A stretch of 64,000 nt of DNA, from contig JAOZPW010000001.1 of the NCBI GenBank assembly GCA_029932545.1, positions 1-64,000 on the forward strand. Reading direction: 5' to 3'. The stretch is from Thermoanaerobaculales bacterium. Lineage in GTDB: Bacteria > Acidobacteriota > Thermoanaerobaculia > Thermoanaerobaculales > Sulfomarinibacteraceae. Every line of letters starts with the position of its first letter. Within the stretch, counting starts at the first letter, position 1. Made by a program: the position numbers and the translations under genes. The notes beneath the pieces are model-generated. The model was not told where the DNA came from, searched no databases, and was given only the letters and a program-made list of their open reading frames with translations. Of this stretch, positions 1 through 8,456 are shown piece by piece.

Positions 1-97
1 CATAACAGTCCCAGCGCCCCTCTTGCCTTTCCTTTTTGTGCCTCTTTGTGCCTCTTTCATGAGCTGAGAACTGAAAGCTGATGGCTGAAAGCCTTCA

Positions 98-2161
98 TCA
101 CTCCTCACCGAGACTGACAGTTGCCGGACCGGAAGCCGTCCACTGGGCATCGGTGGTTTCCGCCAAGAGCTCAAGATCAAAGTTTACGGCTACCAGGTCA
201 ACAGTCAGAGCCGCCATTTCGCGGTCGCTCGGCGTTCGCCAACTGTCGGCGCCCGCGGCAATGGCCGCACATACGCGAGCCCTGCCCAGGACACCACCTG
301 CCACCGTCACGACCCGAGCGGCAACTTTCCGGCGCAATCCCTCCAACTCCTGCTCGGTGGCCGGGGCAAACAGCTTCTTCCAGCGTTTCTCAAGTGCCTC
401 TTCGAGAGCGGCCACCTCTCCGTCCCTCGAAATCACCAGCACCATGACTGCCCTCCCGGGAATCAACGGCAAAAGGACTTCGGCCGTCACACCTTCGATG
501 AGGTATGCCGCCCGACTGGAGACCAACTCAGCAACGGTCTCGGGAATGGGAAAGCCGGCGGCCAGAGGCACGGCAACCGCCACGACGGACTGCGTTCCCG
601 CCGCAGGCATTCGATGTCTTGGCTCTCCCCCAAGAGTACCCGCGGGTGTAACTCCTGACACGCGTCCACCAACTCCGAACTTTTCCAAAGCTTCCAGTGC
701 CAGCTCGGCATCAGCCGCTACACCCCCGACAGCCAGATTCCCCGGCGCCAGCACCGTCGCCGTGGTCACATCGGCCCCGGCATCCATGCCCAGAAGTCCG
801 GCCATCAAAAGCAGGGCCGTTCTTCGAGCATCGGATCCGCCGGCCGTAGGGGTCATGTCGGCCGAGACGTCGTGCAAAGCCCTCTGGAGAGCCTCACACA
901 GCGCAGGGAAATCCCCGGCCTCGGCGGCCAGTTCCAATCGAGGCGGTCGGCTCTCAACAGCAATGTATGCCGGTCGGTTTTCGGAACGGCGCAAGGCCGT
1001 AGCAAGCCGGGTCAAGACCACCGCCTCGGCATCTCCCGTCAGATCCGAAAGGAGAACCGGTCTGAGCACCAGGGTGGACAGATGTGCCGAGGGACGGGCG
1101 AGAATGGCGGCGGAAAGGTCGTTACTCATCCGGCTGCTCTGTGGCCCCGGAGCGAATCTCGGTCGAAAATGTCGGGGCGGCATCACGAACACTGCATGCC
1201 CGGGATGCCGAGGCAACCACTGACCCGCGGCCTCACGGACTCGTGCCAGAGTGACGCCGTCAGGCCCGAAGAGGTACTGCCGAACGCCGTCGCTGCCGCC
1301 ACGAACCCACAGATCCAACAACTCGAGTCCGGCCCTCTCAACCGATTCCAGCTGCGCCGATCGTGCAATTCTGAGCCGATTAGCCTCCCGTTCGACCTCC
1401 TCGGACTCCAGTGACGGCGCCCCAGAGACCTGTGCCAGGCCCAGGCGGAGACTCCGCAGTTCGAGATCACCCAGGTCACCATCGACGGACAGCTCGAGAA
1501 AGCCGATATCACCCTCGATCCGGCTCCTCAAACCAGGGCTTGCTCCTGCAAGATGGCGTGGCAGCAGGCTCCACAGAACCTCGACAGCCGTTCGGTCAGC
1601 ATCTTCAACCGGTGGAAGCTGCACCTCCAGGCGCAAGACCGACGGTCCTCCCGGTTGTCCCAGGCACCTTTCCTGGCCGCCCTCATCCATGCCGAGCTCT
1701 CCACGAGGGGGCGCTTGGGCGGCAGCTTTCCCCACCAGAACCCTCCCGGCCCGATCGATGGCCTCGCGGCGGCCCGAACCACCAACAATGATCAGGACCG
1801 ATGGGGCCTCGTCGAGGTCTCCCAGGGCTGCTTCGATAGCGGCCGTGAAGGTCAGATCACTTCCAACGACACAGCGTCCCTCCCACTTCATGCTCTCTGT
1901 GAGGGCCGGCCAGCATGCCGCCGACATCTCCGCCAGAGTCTGGGTCACCAGCACGACCTCGGTCCCTCCCTCGAGAGACCGCACGGTCAGGGCCTGGGCC
2001 GCCACGTTGCGGGGCATCACGCCCAACAGGAGGAGAAAAATGGTCAGCGCTCGGCCAAGGAGCACGGCCACTCTTCGATCACCATTGAATGTTGAACGGG
2101 GAGCCTTTGATATCCGTTTCTTGTTGTGAGAATGCCGGCTAAATCCAGTGTCTTCAATCAT
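98..2161 (-). CDS. Secreted M16 (pitrilysin)-like protein lacking the zinc motif
   Basis: The 687-residue product has a hydrophobic signal segment near residues 32-50 followed by an Ala-Gln-Ala cleavage-like site. The rest is two similar halves with the strand/helix rhythm of M16 metallopeptidases, including a segment around residue 470 that resembles the start of the M16 second domain (NLAVGGV). The HxxEH zinc motif of active M16 enzymes is not visible, so it is probably a non-catalytic M16 homologue; assignment is by overall feel, not a decisive motif. An in-frame GTG at 2071 would put the signal peptide at the N-terminus and may be the true start. It is divergent from the membrane protein at 2186, only 24 bases away. 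Confidence 0.5.
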   Translation of the reverse strand: MIEDTGFSRHSHNKKRISKAPRSTFNGDRRVAVLLGRALTIFLLLLGVMPRNVAAQALTVRSLEGGTEVVLVTQTLAEMSAACWPALTESMKWEGRCVVGSDLTFTAAIEAALGDLDEAPSVLIIVGGSGRREAIDRAGRVLVGKAAAQAPPRGELGMDEGGQERCLGQPGGPSVLRLEVQLPPVEDADRTAVEVLWSLLPRHLAGASPGLRSRIEGDIGFLELSVDGDLGDLELRSLRLGLAQVSGAPSLESEEVEREANRLRIARSAQLESVERAGLELLDLWVRGGSDGVRQYLFGPDGVTLARVREAAGQWLPRHPGHAVFVMPPRHFRPRFAPGPQSSRMSNDLSAAILARPSAHLSTLVLRPVLLSDLTGDAEAVVLTRLATALRRSENRPAYIAVESRPPRLELAAEAGDFPALCEALQRALHDVSADMTPTAGGSDARRTALLLMAGLLGMDAGADVTTATVLAPGNLAVGGVAADAELALEALEKFGVGGRVSGVTPAGTLGGEPRHRMPAAGTQSVVAVAVPLAAGFPIPETVAELVSSRAAYLIEGVTAEVLLPLIPGRAVMVLVISRDGEVAALEEALEKRWKKLFAPATEQELEGLRRKVAARVVTVAGGVLGRARVCAAIAAGADSWRTPSDREMAALTVDLVAVNFDLELLAETTDAQWTASGPATVSLGEE

Positions 2162-2185
2162 GTCGGAGAGATGGTAGCATGAGAT

Positions 2186-3175
2186 ATGTTTTCACGGCCC
2201 AATCCAAATTCGCCTGCAGCAATCCTCACCGGCTGGCTTGCCGCTCTGTGTGGCGGCATTATCGCCCTCGCCCTCATCGCCGGTGGCCAAGGTCTGGGTG
2301 CGATCCTCGGAGGCTGTCGTTGGATCGGCCTGACCCTGCCCCTGCATCAACAGACGTGGGCCCTGGTCAACCAGCCCACACTGGCCTTTTCCACGCAGGG
2401 TCCTGCTGTAGGGTACTGGTTGGGCGGCATGGCGGCCTGCCTCCTTGTTGCCGTCCTCTTTGTACCTCTTATTCCGAGACCACAGGGTCTGACCTCGGAG
2501 CTCATCGCTGTCCAGATCTCCTGGATGGCCTCGGTCCTCGGCCTCGGGTGGATGGCTCTCCTGGATCCCTGGGACGGACACCTCTCCCGTTTTCTCCGAC
2601 TCCATGATATGTCGCCGGTGGCCGCCTGGCTGATTCCCGCACTGGGCGCGTGGGCCGCCCTGATTCCCACTCTGCACCTGTTGGCCCTGGCCCGCGGGGC
2701 TCAGCCGCAGCTCAGTCGTTCGGGAAGAATACTGACTGTGGTGATACACCTGGTCCTCCCGGCCTTCGTATGGATCGCCGCAGGAGTGTTCGTCGTGTTC
2801 CGCACGGGTTCCACCTTTCACTCATCCCCCCTCGAAGGACTCGGATCCTTTCTTGTGCTCTGGCCGCCGATTGTTGCTGCCGCCCTACCCTCGGTCGCTG
2901 CCTTGATGATGGCCTGGTTGGCCTTTCCCAGCCCCTGGGTCAACCACCTGGAACCGGTGCGCCTGAAAACGACCGCTCTCCTGCTGGTAACCGCCACCGT
3001 TCTTGTCGGTCTACAGTTGATCCTGGGCGCACCGTCGGGTTCCGGCACATGCCGAGGCGTGCTCTGGGCTCATGCCGACAGCCGTAACAATCTGAGACCC
3101 TGGGTCACCCCAACGTCGATTCTCGGCGCCGCCGTCCTGCCCGGTGTCGGCGACAATGGTCCGGGTGGGGAATAG
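2186..3175 (+). CDS. Polytopic membrane protein of unknown function
   Basis: The 329-residue protein has about seven hydrophobic segments (near residues 12-35, 75-97, 105-127, 143-165, 180-205, 220-247 and 262-280) and a polar C-terminal tail rich in Gly and Asn, so it should sit in the inner membrane. I recognise no family motif. It starts 24 bases from the divergent M16-like gene, so the two probably share a promoter region. A stem-loop at 3182-3225 follows its stop codon. No function is assigned. Confidence 0.6.
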   Translation: MFSRPNPNSPAAILTGWLAALCGGIIALALIAGGQGLGAILGGCRWIGLTLPLHQQTWALVNQPTLAFSTQGPAVGYWLGGMAACLLVAVLFVPLIPRPQGLTSELIAVQISWMASVLGLGWMALLDPWDGHLSRFLRLHDMSPVAAWLIPALGAWAALIPTLHLLALARGAQPQLSRSGRILTVVIHLVLPAFVWIAAGVFVVFRTGSTFHSSPLEGLGSFLVLWPPIVAAALPSVAALMMAWLAFPSPWVNHLEPVRLKTTALLLVTATVLVGLQLILGAPSGSGTCRGVLWAHADSRNNLRPWVTPTSILGAAVLPGVGDNGPGGE

Positions 3176-3181
3176 ACGGCT

Positions 3182-3225
3182 TTGCCCCGTGGTTAAAGAA
3201 AGTTGACCACCCCTGATCGGGGCAA
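3182..3225. promoter_or_regulatory. Stem-loop between membrane protein gene and peroxiredoxin gene
   Basis: TTGCCCCG (3182-3189) pairs with CGGGGCAA (3218-3225), and inside it GTGGT (3189-3193) pairs with ACCAC (3206-3210). There is no T-run after it, so it is either a weak terminator of the upstream gene or a leader structure of the peroxiredoxin mRNA. Confidence 0.4.
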
Positions 3226-3251
3226 GTCTACCCAAAGAAAGTGGAGGAAAC

Positions 3252-3845
3252 ATGAAAAACCTTGTTGCAAAGAAAGCCCCTAATTTTACCGCCCAGGCGG
3301 TCCTGGAAGACAATACAATGGCGGACCTGACCCTGTCGGACTACCGTGGCAAATACGTCGTGCTGTTCTTCTACCCCCTTGATTTCACCTTCGTCTGCCC
3401 ATCCGAGATCATCGCCTTCGATGACAAGCTTGACGAGTTCAACAAGCGCAACTGTGAGGTCATCGGCGTCTCTGTCGACTCGCAGTTCAGCCACTGGGCC
3501 TGGAAGAACACCCCCCGGAATCAGGGCGGTCTTGGTCAGATCCGTTTTCCAATCGTCGCCGACCTCAAAAAGACGATCTCCAAGGATTACGGGGTTCTCC
3601 TCAAGAAAGAGGGGATCGCGCTGCGGGGTCTGTTTATTCTGGACAAGGAAGGTGTCATTCACCATTCGACGATCAACCACCTCTCCCTGGGTCGGAATGT
3701 TGACGAAGTACTGAGAACTCTCGACGCCCTTCAGTTCACCGAAGAGCATGGTGAGGTCTGCCCTGCCAACTGGAATCCAGGAGATGCCGCCATGAAGCCG
3801 ACGTCCGATGGCGTCGCCGAATACCTTGGCGAGCACATGAGCTAG
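3252..3845 (+). CDS. Typical 2-Cys peroxiredoxin (AhpC/Prx1 type)
   Basis: This 197-residue cytoplasmic thiol peroxidase reduces hydrogen peroxide and organic peroxides. The peroxidatic cysteine lies in DFTFVCPSE near residue 50 and the resolving cysteine in EVCPANW near residue 170, as in 2-Cys peroxiredoxins. Length is normal for the family. A good ribosome-binding site (GGAGG at 3242-3246) precedes the ATG. No dedicated AhpF reductase lies nearby, so electrons probably come from thioredoxin. The ferritin gene follows after 55 bases, suggesting a joint peroxide and iron defence unit. Confidence 0.93.
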   Translation: MKNLVAKKAPNFTAQAVLEDNTMADLTLSDYRGKYVVLFFYPLDFTFVCPSEIIAFDDKLDEFNKRNCEVIGVSVDSQFSHWAWKNTPRNQGGLGQIRFPIVADLKKTISKDYGVLLKKEGIALRGLFILDKEGVIHHSTINHLSLGRNVDEVLRTLDALQFTEEHGEVCPANWNPGDAAMKPTSDGVAEYLGEHMS

Positions 3846-3900
3846 AATGTCCATTGGGCCGGCCTTCGGGCCGGTGCCAATTACTCTCACTGGAGGTCCC

Positions 3901-4407
3901 ATGAACCCGAACGTCGAAAAAGCCATCAACGAACAGATCCACGCAGAGTTCTTCTCGTTCTACTTGTACCTGTCGGTCTCTGCCTATTTCAAGACCATCC
4001 ATCTGGACGGCTTTGCCAACTGGATGAATATCCAGGCCCAGGAGGAGTACTCACACGCGATGAAGCTCTTTGACTTTCTGATTGAACGGGGTGGACAGAT
4101 CGAGTTGATGGCCCTGGACGCGCCCCAACATCAGTGGGCGTCGCCCTCAGCGGCCTTCGACGCCGTTCTGGCTCATGAGAAGTACATCACCGATCGCATC
4201 AATACTCTGGTCGATATCTCGACCCAAGAGGGAGACCATGCGACCACCGTGATGCTGCACTGGTATGTCAGCGAACAGGTCGAAGAAGTCGCAACAGCCG
4301 ACACCCTGACCAATCAGGTCAAGATGGTCGAAGGCTCACCACATGGGCTGCTGATGCTCGACCGCGAGCTCGGTGCACGCCAGATGGCCACTGCTGAACC
4401 TGTTTAA
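3901..4407 (+). CDS. ftn: Non-heme ferritin
   Basis: The 168-residue product matches bacterial ferritin (FtnA-like): a four-helix bundle with EQIHAEFFSFYLYL in helix A and QAQEEYSHAMK in helix B, carrying the Glu and Glu-x-x-His ligands of the ferroxidase centre. It oxidises and stores iron in a 24-subunit shell. The reading frame is open upstream to 3847, but the ATG at 3901 is chosen because GGAGG at 3892-3896 precedes it and family members start with MNPNVEKAINEQ-like sequence. It follows the peroxiredoxin gene and ends at a strong terminator. Confidence 0.93.
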   Translation: MNPNVEKAINEQIHAEFFSFYLYLSVSAYFKTIHLDGFANWMNIQAQEEYSHAMKLFDFLIERGGQIELMALDAPQHQWASPSAAFDAVLAHEKYITDRINTLVDISTQEGDHATTVMLHWYVSEQVEEVATADTLTNQVKMVEGSPHGLLMLDRELGARQMATAEPV

Positions 4408-4423
4408 CTTTCCCGACGATGAC

Positions 4424-4461
4424 AAAAAGGGCGTACAGCCAATCGGTTGCACGCCCTTTTT
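4424..4461 (+). terminator. Rho-independent terminator after ferritin
   Basis: AAAAAGGGCGT (4424-4434) pairs with ACGCCCTTTTT (4451-4461) around a 16-base loop. The A-rich and T-rich flanks make it work in both directions, so it can also stop transcripts from the convergent rimK-like gene. Confidence 0.85.
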
Positions 4462-4567
4462 GAACCTCGTTGCGTTTTTTTCAAGTCGTTCGGTAATGCA
4501 CCCGATATCAAGGGTCTCAACGACATCCATGATCCGGAAGACTTTTATCGCTCTACCCTCCCCCGAC

Positions 4568-4662
4568 AATGCGCGCAGCGCATTATAGGAGCCTGTGGGG
4601 CAGAGGCCGGGGATCAACTCAACTCTGTAGTCGCTTCGGCGGCCTATGCCCTACAGGCTCCT
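4568..4662. repeat. Two inverted repeats at the 3' end of the RimK-like gene
   Basis: AATGCGC/GCGCATT with a 3-base loop (4568-4584) is followed by a 16-bp inverted repeat with one mismatch (4587-4602 and 4647-4662). The second arm contains the last codons and stop of the ATP-grasp gene. It is probably a terminator for that gene. The arms lack the RYYYAAC/GTTRRRY ends of attC sites. Confidence 0.5.
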
Positions 4663-5531
4663 AGTCCTACCGCAAATCGAACAATCTCCGACGCCACATC
4701 AATGCCCGTCGCCTGCTCAACCTGTTTGAAGCCCGGCGTTGGGTTGACCTCACAGACGACGGCCCCACATGGGCCCTCGAGAAGGTCCACGCCACAAAGC
4801 CCCAGTCCCAGCACCTTTCCGGCAGCCACGGCAAGTTCAACCTGGCAATCGTCCAGATCGGCGCTCCGGGCAGATCCTCCCCGGGCCCCATTGGATCGCC
4901 ATTCACCTTTCACTGCCTCGAAGTACGCCGACGCGATGACACGATCCCCGGCGATCAGAACCCTTGTTGACCGGCCATCGCATTCGATCCATTCCTGCAC
5001 AACATACTCATCCCCCAGACGCCACAGGGAATCCAATACGCTTTCCAGGTGGTCCAGTTGCCGGCACACGATCACACCGACTCCCATTCGTGACCGACGA
5101 AGTTTGACGACAACCGGCAGGCCCAGAATCGAGACGGCAGCGGTAGCGGTTCTTTCGGGATCCATCGCCGCGAGGGTCTTTGGGGTCGGAAGACCCGCGT
5201 GCGAAAGCATCAAGAGACTTCGCCAATGATCTCGCCCTACACGAAATGACTCGGCCCCATTGGGCGTGGGCACGCCTGCACTTTGAATGGCCTCGACCAT
5301 CGCCAGCATGGTCTCCGGTCGCCAGTTACCGACGCGAACGATCGCACCCCGAGGTGCGGGGTTGAGCACACTTCGCCCGTCGAGCAGAATGTCCGTCATC
5401 CCACCGCCCGTTTGCACGACCGCCTGAGTCGCATCGACGATTTCGACGTCAACGCCCAAATCGTTCCCCGCTTCGACCAGCCGACGGTTGGTGCCAACAT
5501 CGGGTCGCGCGGTCAGAACCAACAATTTCAT
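4644..5531 (-). CDS. RimK-family ATP-grasp ligase
   Basis: The 295-residue protein has the RimK layout: an N-terminal MKLLVLTARPDVGTNRRL preATP-grasp domain, then the ATP-grasp fold with VVVKLRRSRMGVGV, VVQEWIECDGRSTRVLIAGDR and the metal-binding CEVNPTPGFK near residue 270. Relatives ligate amino acids, often glutamate, to proteins or small peptides; the substrate here cannot be told. The frame extends to 5579, but the ATG at 5531 fits the family N-terminus. It is convergent with ferritin across a bidirectional terminator. Confidence 0.8.
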   Translation of the reverse strand: MKLLVLTARPDVGTNRRLVEAGNDLGVDVEIVDATQAVVQTGGGMTDILLDGRSVLNPAPRGAIVRVGNWRPETMLAMVEAIQSAGVPTPNGAESFRVGRDHWRSLLMLSHAGLPTPKTLAAMDPERTATAAVSILGLPVVVKLRRSRMGVGVIVCRQLDHLESVLDSLWRLGDEYVVQEWIECDGRSTRVLIAGDRVIASAYFEAVKGEWRSNGARGGSARSADLDDCQVELAVAAGKVLGLGLCGVDLLEGPCGAVVCEVNPTPGFKQVEQATGIDVASEIVRFAVGLGACRA

Positions 5532-5629
5532 CGTACCGGTCCGCAAAAGACGCCCCTGGTTTTTGTCTGCATATCTCACCCGCTTCCCAAAGCTTCGGAC
5601 AATTCTAACCCGGGTGTTTATACTGACGT

Positions 5630-6067
5630 ATGGTCGTACACACCGAGAGAATCGAAGTTCAGACCCAAGGCCACGGTCATACTTTGGATCTGACCCAGGA
5701 GAGTGCTCTGTGGTTGAACCGGATCAAGGCTGGCGACGGTCAGATGACCGTATTCGTCCCCGGGTCCACCGCTGCCATGACCACCATAGAATATGAACCC
5801 GGAGCGCTGCAGGATCTCGAAGAAGCCTTGGAACGGCTCGCTCCGTCTGACGTTGAATACCACCATGATCGAAGATGGGGCGACGGCAACGGATTCTCCC
5901 ATCTCCGGGCGGCCGTTCTCGGGCCGTCGCTTACAATTCCCGTCACCAACGGGCGGTTGCTGCTGGGGACCTGGCAGCAGTTGGTCTTAGTGGAGTGTGA
6001 TGTCCGCGATCGCACGCGGTCCATCGTCATGTCGTTTGTCGGCACCGCCGACCCGGGAGATTCCTGA
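5630..6067 (+). CDS. yjbQ: YjbQ/UPF0047 family protein
   Basis: The 145-residue protein matches the UPF0047/YjbQ family, whose members have weak thiamine-phosphate synthase activity and otherwise unknown roles. Characteristic segments are VFVPGSTAAMTTIEYEPG, a WGDGNGFSHLRAAVLG block with the conserved His, and a C-terminal GTWQQLVLVECD. Length is typical. The stop codon overlaps the start of the next gene by one base (TGATG), so the two are translationally coupled. Confidence 0.88.
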   Translation: MVVHTERIEVQTQGHGHTLDLTQESALWLNRIKAGDGQMTVFVPGSTAAMTTIEYEPGALQDLEEALERLAPSDVEYHHDRRWGDGNGFSHLRAAVLGPSLTIPVTNGRLLLGTWQQLVLVECDVRDRTRSIVMSFVGTADPGDS

Positions 6068-6477
6068 TGCCCCATCTGATACTCGAAGGACCAACAGATT
6101 TTTCATCCGCCGTCACCGGGATCCACACCGAAGCCCGACGTTGGGGGCGAGCCGTACTCAAGACGGAAGGGTGGTGGTCGCGATCCGACGCCGGGGCCCT
6201 GCTTTTCGAAGGGGTCATCGTAGAGTTTTCTCGCGCCCTGCACCCGCTTGCCTTGGTGGCCCCGCATCACGGTGACACCAGCGTACGACTCTGGCCCTAT
6301 ATTGATATCGAGAGAACCCACGCCGTCCAGCGCTGGTTGGCCCTGATTGCCGCAGATCTCCAGAATGGCGGCGCCGGCGTACTCAAGAAAACCAACATCC
6401 CGGACGAGATCTTGCACGGACTCGAGTTCAAGAAAGGTCACGTCCTGTCAAGTGGTGTACGAAGGGCCTATGCGTAA
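6067..6477 (+). CDS. Unknown protein, 3' end replaced by an IS256 terminal repeat
   Basis: This 136-residue protein overlaps the yjbQ stop by one base, so it belongs to that operon. I recognise no family; it has no signal peptide or membrane segment and is rich in Trp and His. Its last codons (Ala-Tyr-Ala-stop) lie inside the left inverted repeat of the IS256 remnant (6465-6484). The original C-terminus has therefore probably been lost and the stop codon supplied by the insertion element. Confidence 0.6.
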   Translation: MPHLILEGPTDFSSAVTGIHTEARRWGRAVLKTEGWWSRSDAGALLFEGVIVEFSRALHPLALVAPHHGDTSVRLWPYIDIERTHAVQRWLALIAADLQNGGAGVLKKTNIPDEILHGLEFKKGHVLSSGVRRAYA

Positions 6478-7483
6478 TCCATGACGATCATGCCGAGAGC
6501 GGTAGTGATTCTGGCAGGACCTCCCTTCGTGTTGGTGGTTGAAATGTTGGTGATCGATCTTTGGCGGCGGAGAGAGCCGTAAGAGTCATGTACCGACGTC
6601 CGATGGCCCACTCGTCGGATTGCTCGCACAAGAGAGCGCCTACAAGACGAATGATGGATGACCGATTTGGGAAGATGCCGACGACACCGGTACGGCATTT
6701 GATTTCCTTATTGAGGCGTTCCTGGGGGTTGTTGGACCAGATTTTCTTCCAGATTTCGATTGGGAATACGGCGAAGGCCAAGATGTCATGTGCGGCCTCT
6801 TCAAGAAGCGCTGCAGCTACCGGAAAGTTTCCCTCGAGTTGGTCCACAACCACCCAAAGTCGGTTCCAGACAGAATCTGCATCAGGTTGAAGGAAAATCG
6901 TACGAACCAACGTGGCGACAAACGCCTGGGCATTCTTGGGCACTTTGGCTAACAGATTCCTCATGAAATGAGTCCGGCAGCGCTGCCAAGACGTACCTGG
7001 AAAAGTTGTTTGGCAATCTCGGAAACCTGGGATTTGGAGATTCCGTCGATCCCGAGCTGTTGGACCAGGCGTTCCACTTTTCGGGTCGAAACGCCCAAGA
7101 CATAACTCTCAGCGATGACGTTGAGAAGGGCCTTTTCAGACCTCCGCCGGGCTTCCAAGAGATTGTTGGGAAAGTAGGACCCCCTTCGCAGTTTTGGAAT
7201 CTTCAGGTCAATCGTCCCGACCCGGGTATCCCAACGACGGCTCCGAAATCCATTCCGGTGATTCGTCCGATCAGGGCTACGTTCCCCATAGCCGGCACCA
7301 CAAATCGAGTCTACCTCTGCACCCATGAGTTCATCAGCCATCACCCGCACCATCTCCCGAAGCGTATCCGGGTCATCCTCCTCGAGCCTCTTGCGGATCT
7401 CATTGAAAAACGCCATATTGTTCTTGGTCATTGCTGTCTCCTTATTGAGGTTTGGTCATCTCATGGAGAATTACGCAATGGCC
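6465..7483 (-). mobile_element. IS256-family insertion sequence remnant, internally deleted
   Basis: Imperfect terminal inverted repeats are visible: 6465-6484 (GGCCTATGCGTAAT then CCATGA) against the reverse complement of 7461-7483 (GGCCATTGCGTAAT, three extra bases, CCATGA). They enclose the two halves of an IS256 transposase on the - strand. Total length is 1019 bp; intact family members are usually about 1.3 kb, which fits an internal loss of about 300 bp. I see no matching target duplication in the flanks, which suggests rearrangement on at least one side. Confidence 0.75.
6488..7431 (-). pseudogene. IS256-family (Mutator-like) transposase, core deleted and frameshifted
   Basis: The N-terminal piece (7431 down to 6961, 156 codons) carries the IS256 DNA-binding region with GYGERSPDRTNHRNGFRSR and STRKVERLVQQLG. 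The C-terminal piece (frame read from about 7000 down to 6488) begins WQRCRTHFMRNLLAKVPK and includes SNNPQERLNKEIKCRT with the last catalytic Glu. The roughly 100 residues between them, which hold both catalytic Asp residues in this family, are missing, and the two pieces are in different frames. It cannot encode an active transposase. Confidence 0.85.
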
Positions 7484-7627
7484 TTCATTATGCAAGTTTC
7501 GTCGGCCCGCTTGTAACGCCTGTGAGGTTGTGGAAAGCGGGGCCCCTACCCCCCTTCCCACAGCCCATCACAGGCACGACGACGATGAACAACTCTTCAC
7601 TCTTACACCACGTCGGTGGACTCTACT
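7484..7627. other. Spacer between IS256 remnant and integron, with one imperfect hairpin
   Basis: No gene is seen here. An imperfect inverted repeat (7518-7533 against 7558-7575, sharing GCCTGTGA and TGTGG) is preceded by TTGTAAC at 7511-7517. That resembles half of an attC, but no GTTRRRY partner follows, so it is left unclassified. Confidence 0.35.
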
Positions 7628-7690
7628 CTTGGGTTTTCGTTCGCACTGGACATGCCAACATCCAGTGACCGTTGCGTTGATTTGTTAGAA
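7628..7690 (-). other. attC site, truncated (last cassette)
   Basis: Only one half is present: it runs from the TTGGGTTTTCG segment through CATGCCAACATCCAGTGACC to the GTTAGAA box at 7684-7690. It is nearly identical to the same half of the sites at 10554-10664 and 11363-11474. The other half, with the RYYYAAC crossover box, is absent. Confidence 0.75.
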
Positions 7691-7724
7691 GGCAGGCGGT
7701 ATTTCATTCGTTAAGACCTGATGC

Positions 7725-8273
7725 TCAGTTGCCGAGATCCAGATTTTCGGAAATGAAGTCCTCAAGAAACTGAAGGTCCCGTCGTTCAACAGTGATCTGA
7801 TTTCCAAAATCGATCGCCCTGCGTTCCGTCTGAGCGAGGCGAGCTTCTATTTCCTTGGTTGACCTCCGGATCTTTTCGAGCATTTCAGACATTTCTTCTG
7901 ATTCAGGTCCAGAAAGTTCACGGGCATTTTCTTCCATTCGCTCGATCATCTCTTCGGACCTCACGACAGATTCAGCGAGTGTCTCTCGGTATCCATTGGC
8001 CTGCATCAAGAGTGTTTCCAGGCTCTCAACTTTGCGCGCCCGAAACTGGAGATAAGCGATTGCAAGTTCGAGTTTCTTGAGTTCGATCTCCCGGCCTTTT
8101 TGTTCAACGCCGTCACTCAAGACTCTCAACAACTCCCGATTCACCTCCACAAGGGACGCCAGTTCCCCGCATTTGACGGTGCCGGGTTCCGAAACCCCCT
8201 GGGCAGATCCTGGTCCCCCAATCAAAAGGTACACGGCCACAAGACCTACGACGAGGAAGTTTCGAAATCTCAT
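7725..8273 (-). CDS. Cassette 7: secreted coiled-coil protein
   Basis: The 182-residue product has a clear signal peptide (MRFRNFLVVGLVAVYLLIGG, cleavage near GSAQG) and then an almost continuous Glu/Arg/Leu-rich coiled coil from about residue 45 to 170. It should act in the periplasm or outside the cell. I recognise no family. It lies in the integron array between the truncated attC and the attC at 8311-8377, on the cassette strand, so it is the most distal surviving cassette. Confidence 0.7.
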   Translation of the reverse strand: MRFRNFLVVGLVAVYLLIGGPGSAQGVSEPGTVKCGELASLVEVNRELLRVLSDGVEQKGREIELKKLELAIAYLQFRARKVESLETLLMQANGYRETLAESVVRSEEMIERMEENARELSGPESEEMSEMLEKIRRSTKEIEARLAQTERRAIDFGNQITVERRDLQFLEDFISENLDLGN

Positions 8274-8310
8274 TGACCCCCCTGCAAATGAATGCTCACT
8301 CTGATCTGCC

Positions 8311-8377
8311 TTATAACTTGAAGCTCAATGGACCAGACCGCGCAGCGGTATGGGTCCATTGGAGCGATCCGTTAGGC
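8311..8377 (-). other. attC site of the 385-residue secreted-protein cassette
   Basis: A 67-bp site bounded by TTATAAC (8311-8317) and GTTAGGC (8371-8377). The L boxes CAATGGACC and GGTCCATTG pair perfectly over 9 bp, with an unpaired spacer on either side as in folded attC sites. Confidence 0.85.
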
Positions 8378-8456
8378 GACGTAATTTATTCATGATTAAT
8401 AGGTTACGAGGGATTGTATGATTGTTGTCCCTGGCATCAGATTTCCGTAGAGGCGG

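Noticed and set aside
81..1223. Long + strand open frame opposite the M16-like gene
   Set aside because: It is Ser/Arg/Ala-rich with no ribosome-binding site and mirrors the codon pattern of the - strand gene; a shadow frame.
4587..4662. Possible attC in the 3' end of the RimK-like gene
   Set aside because: The arms lack the RYYYAAC and GTTRRRY boxes and the repeat is outside the array; better read as a terminator.
7511..7576. Possible extra attC beyond the last cassette
   Set aside because: It has a TTGTAAC-like box and an inverted repeat, but no GTTRRRY partner and no L boxes; kept only as an unclassified hairpin.
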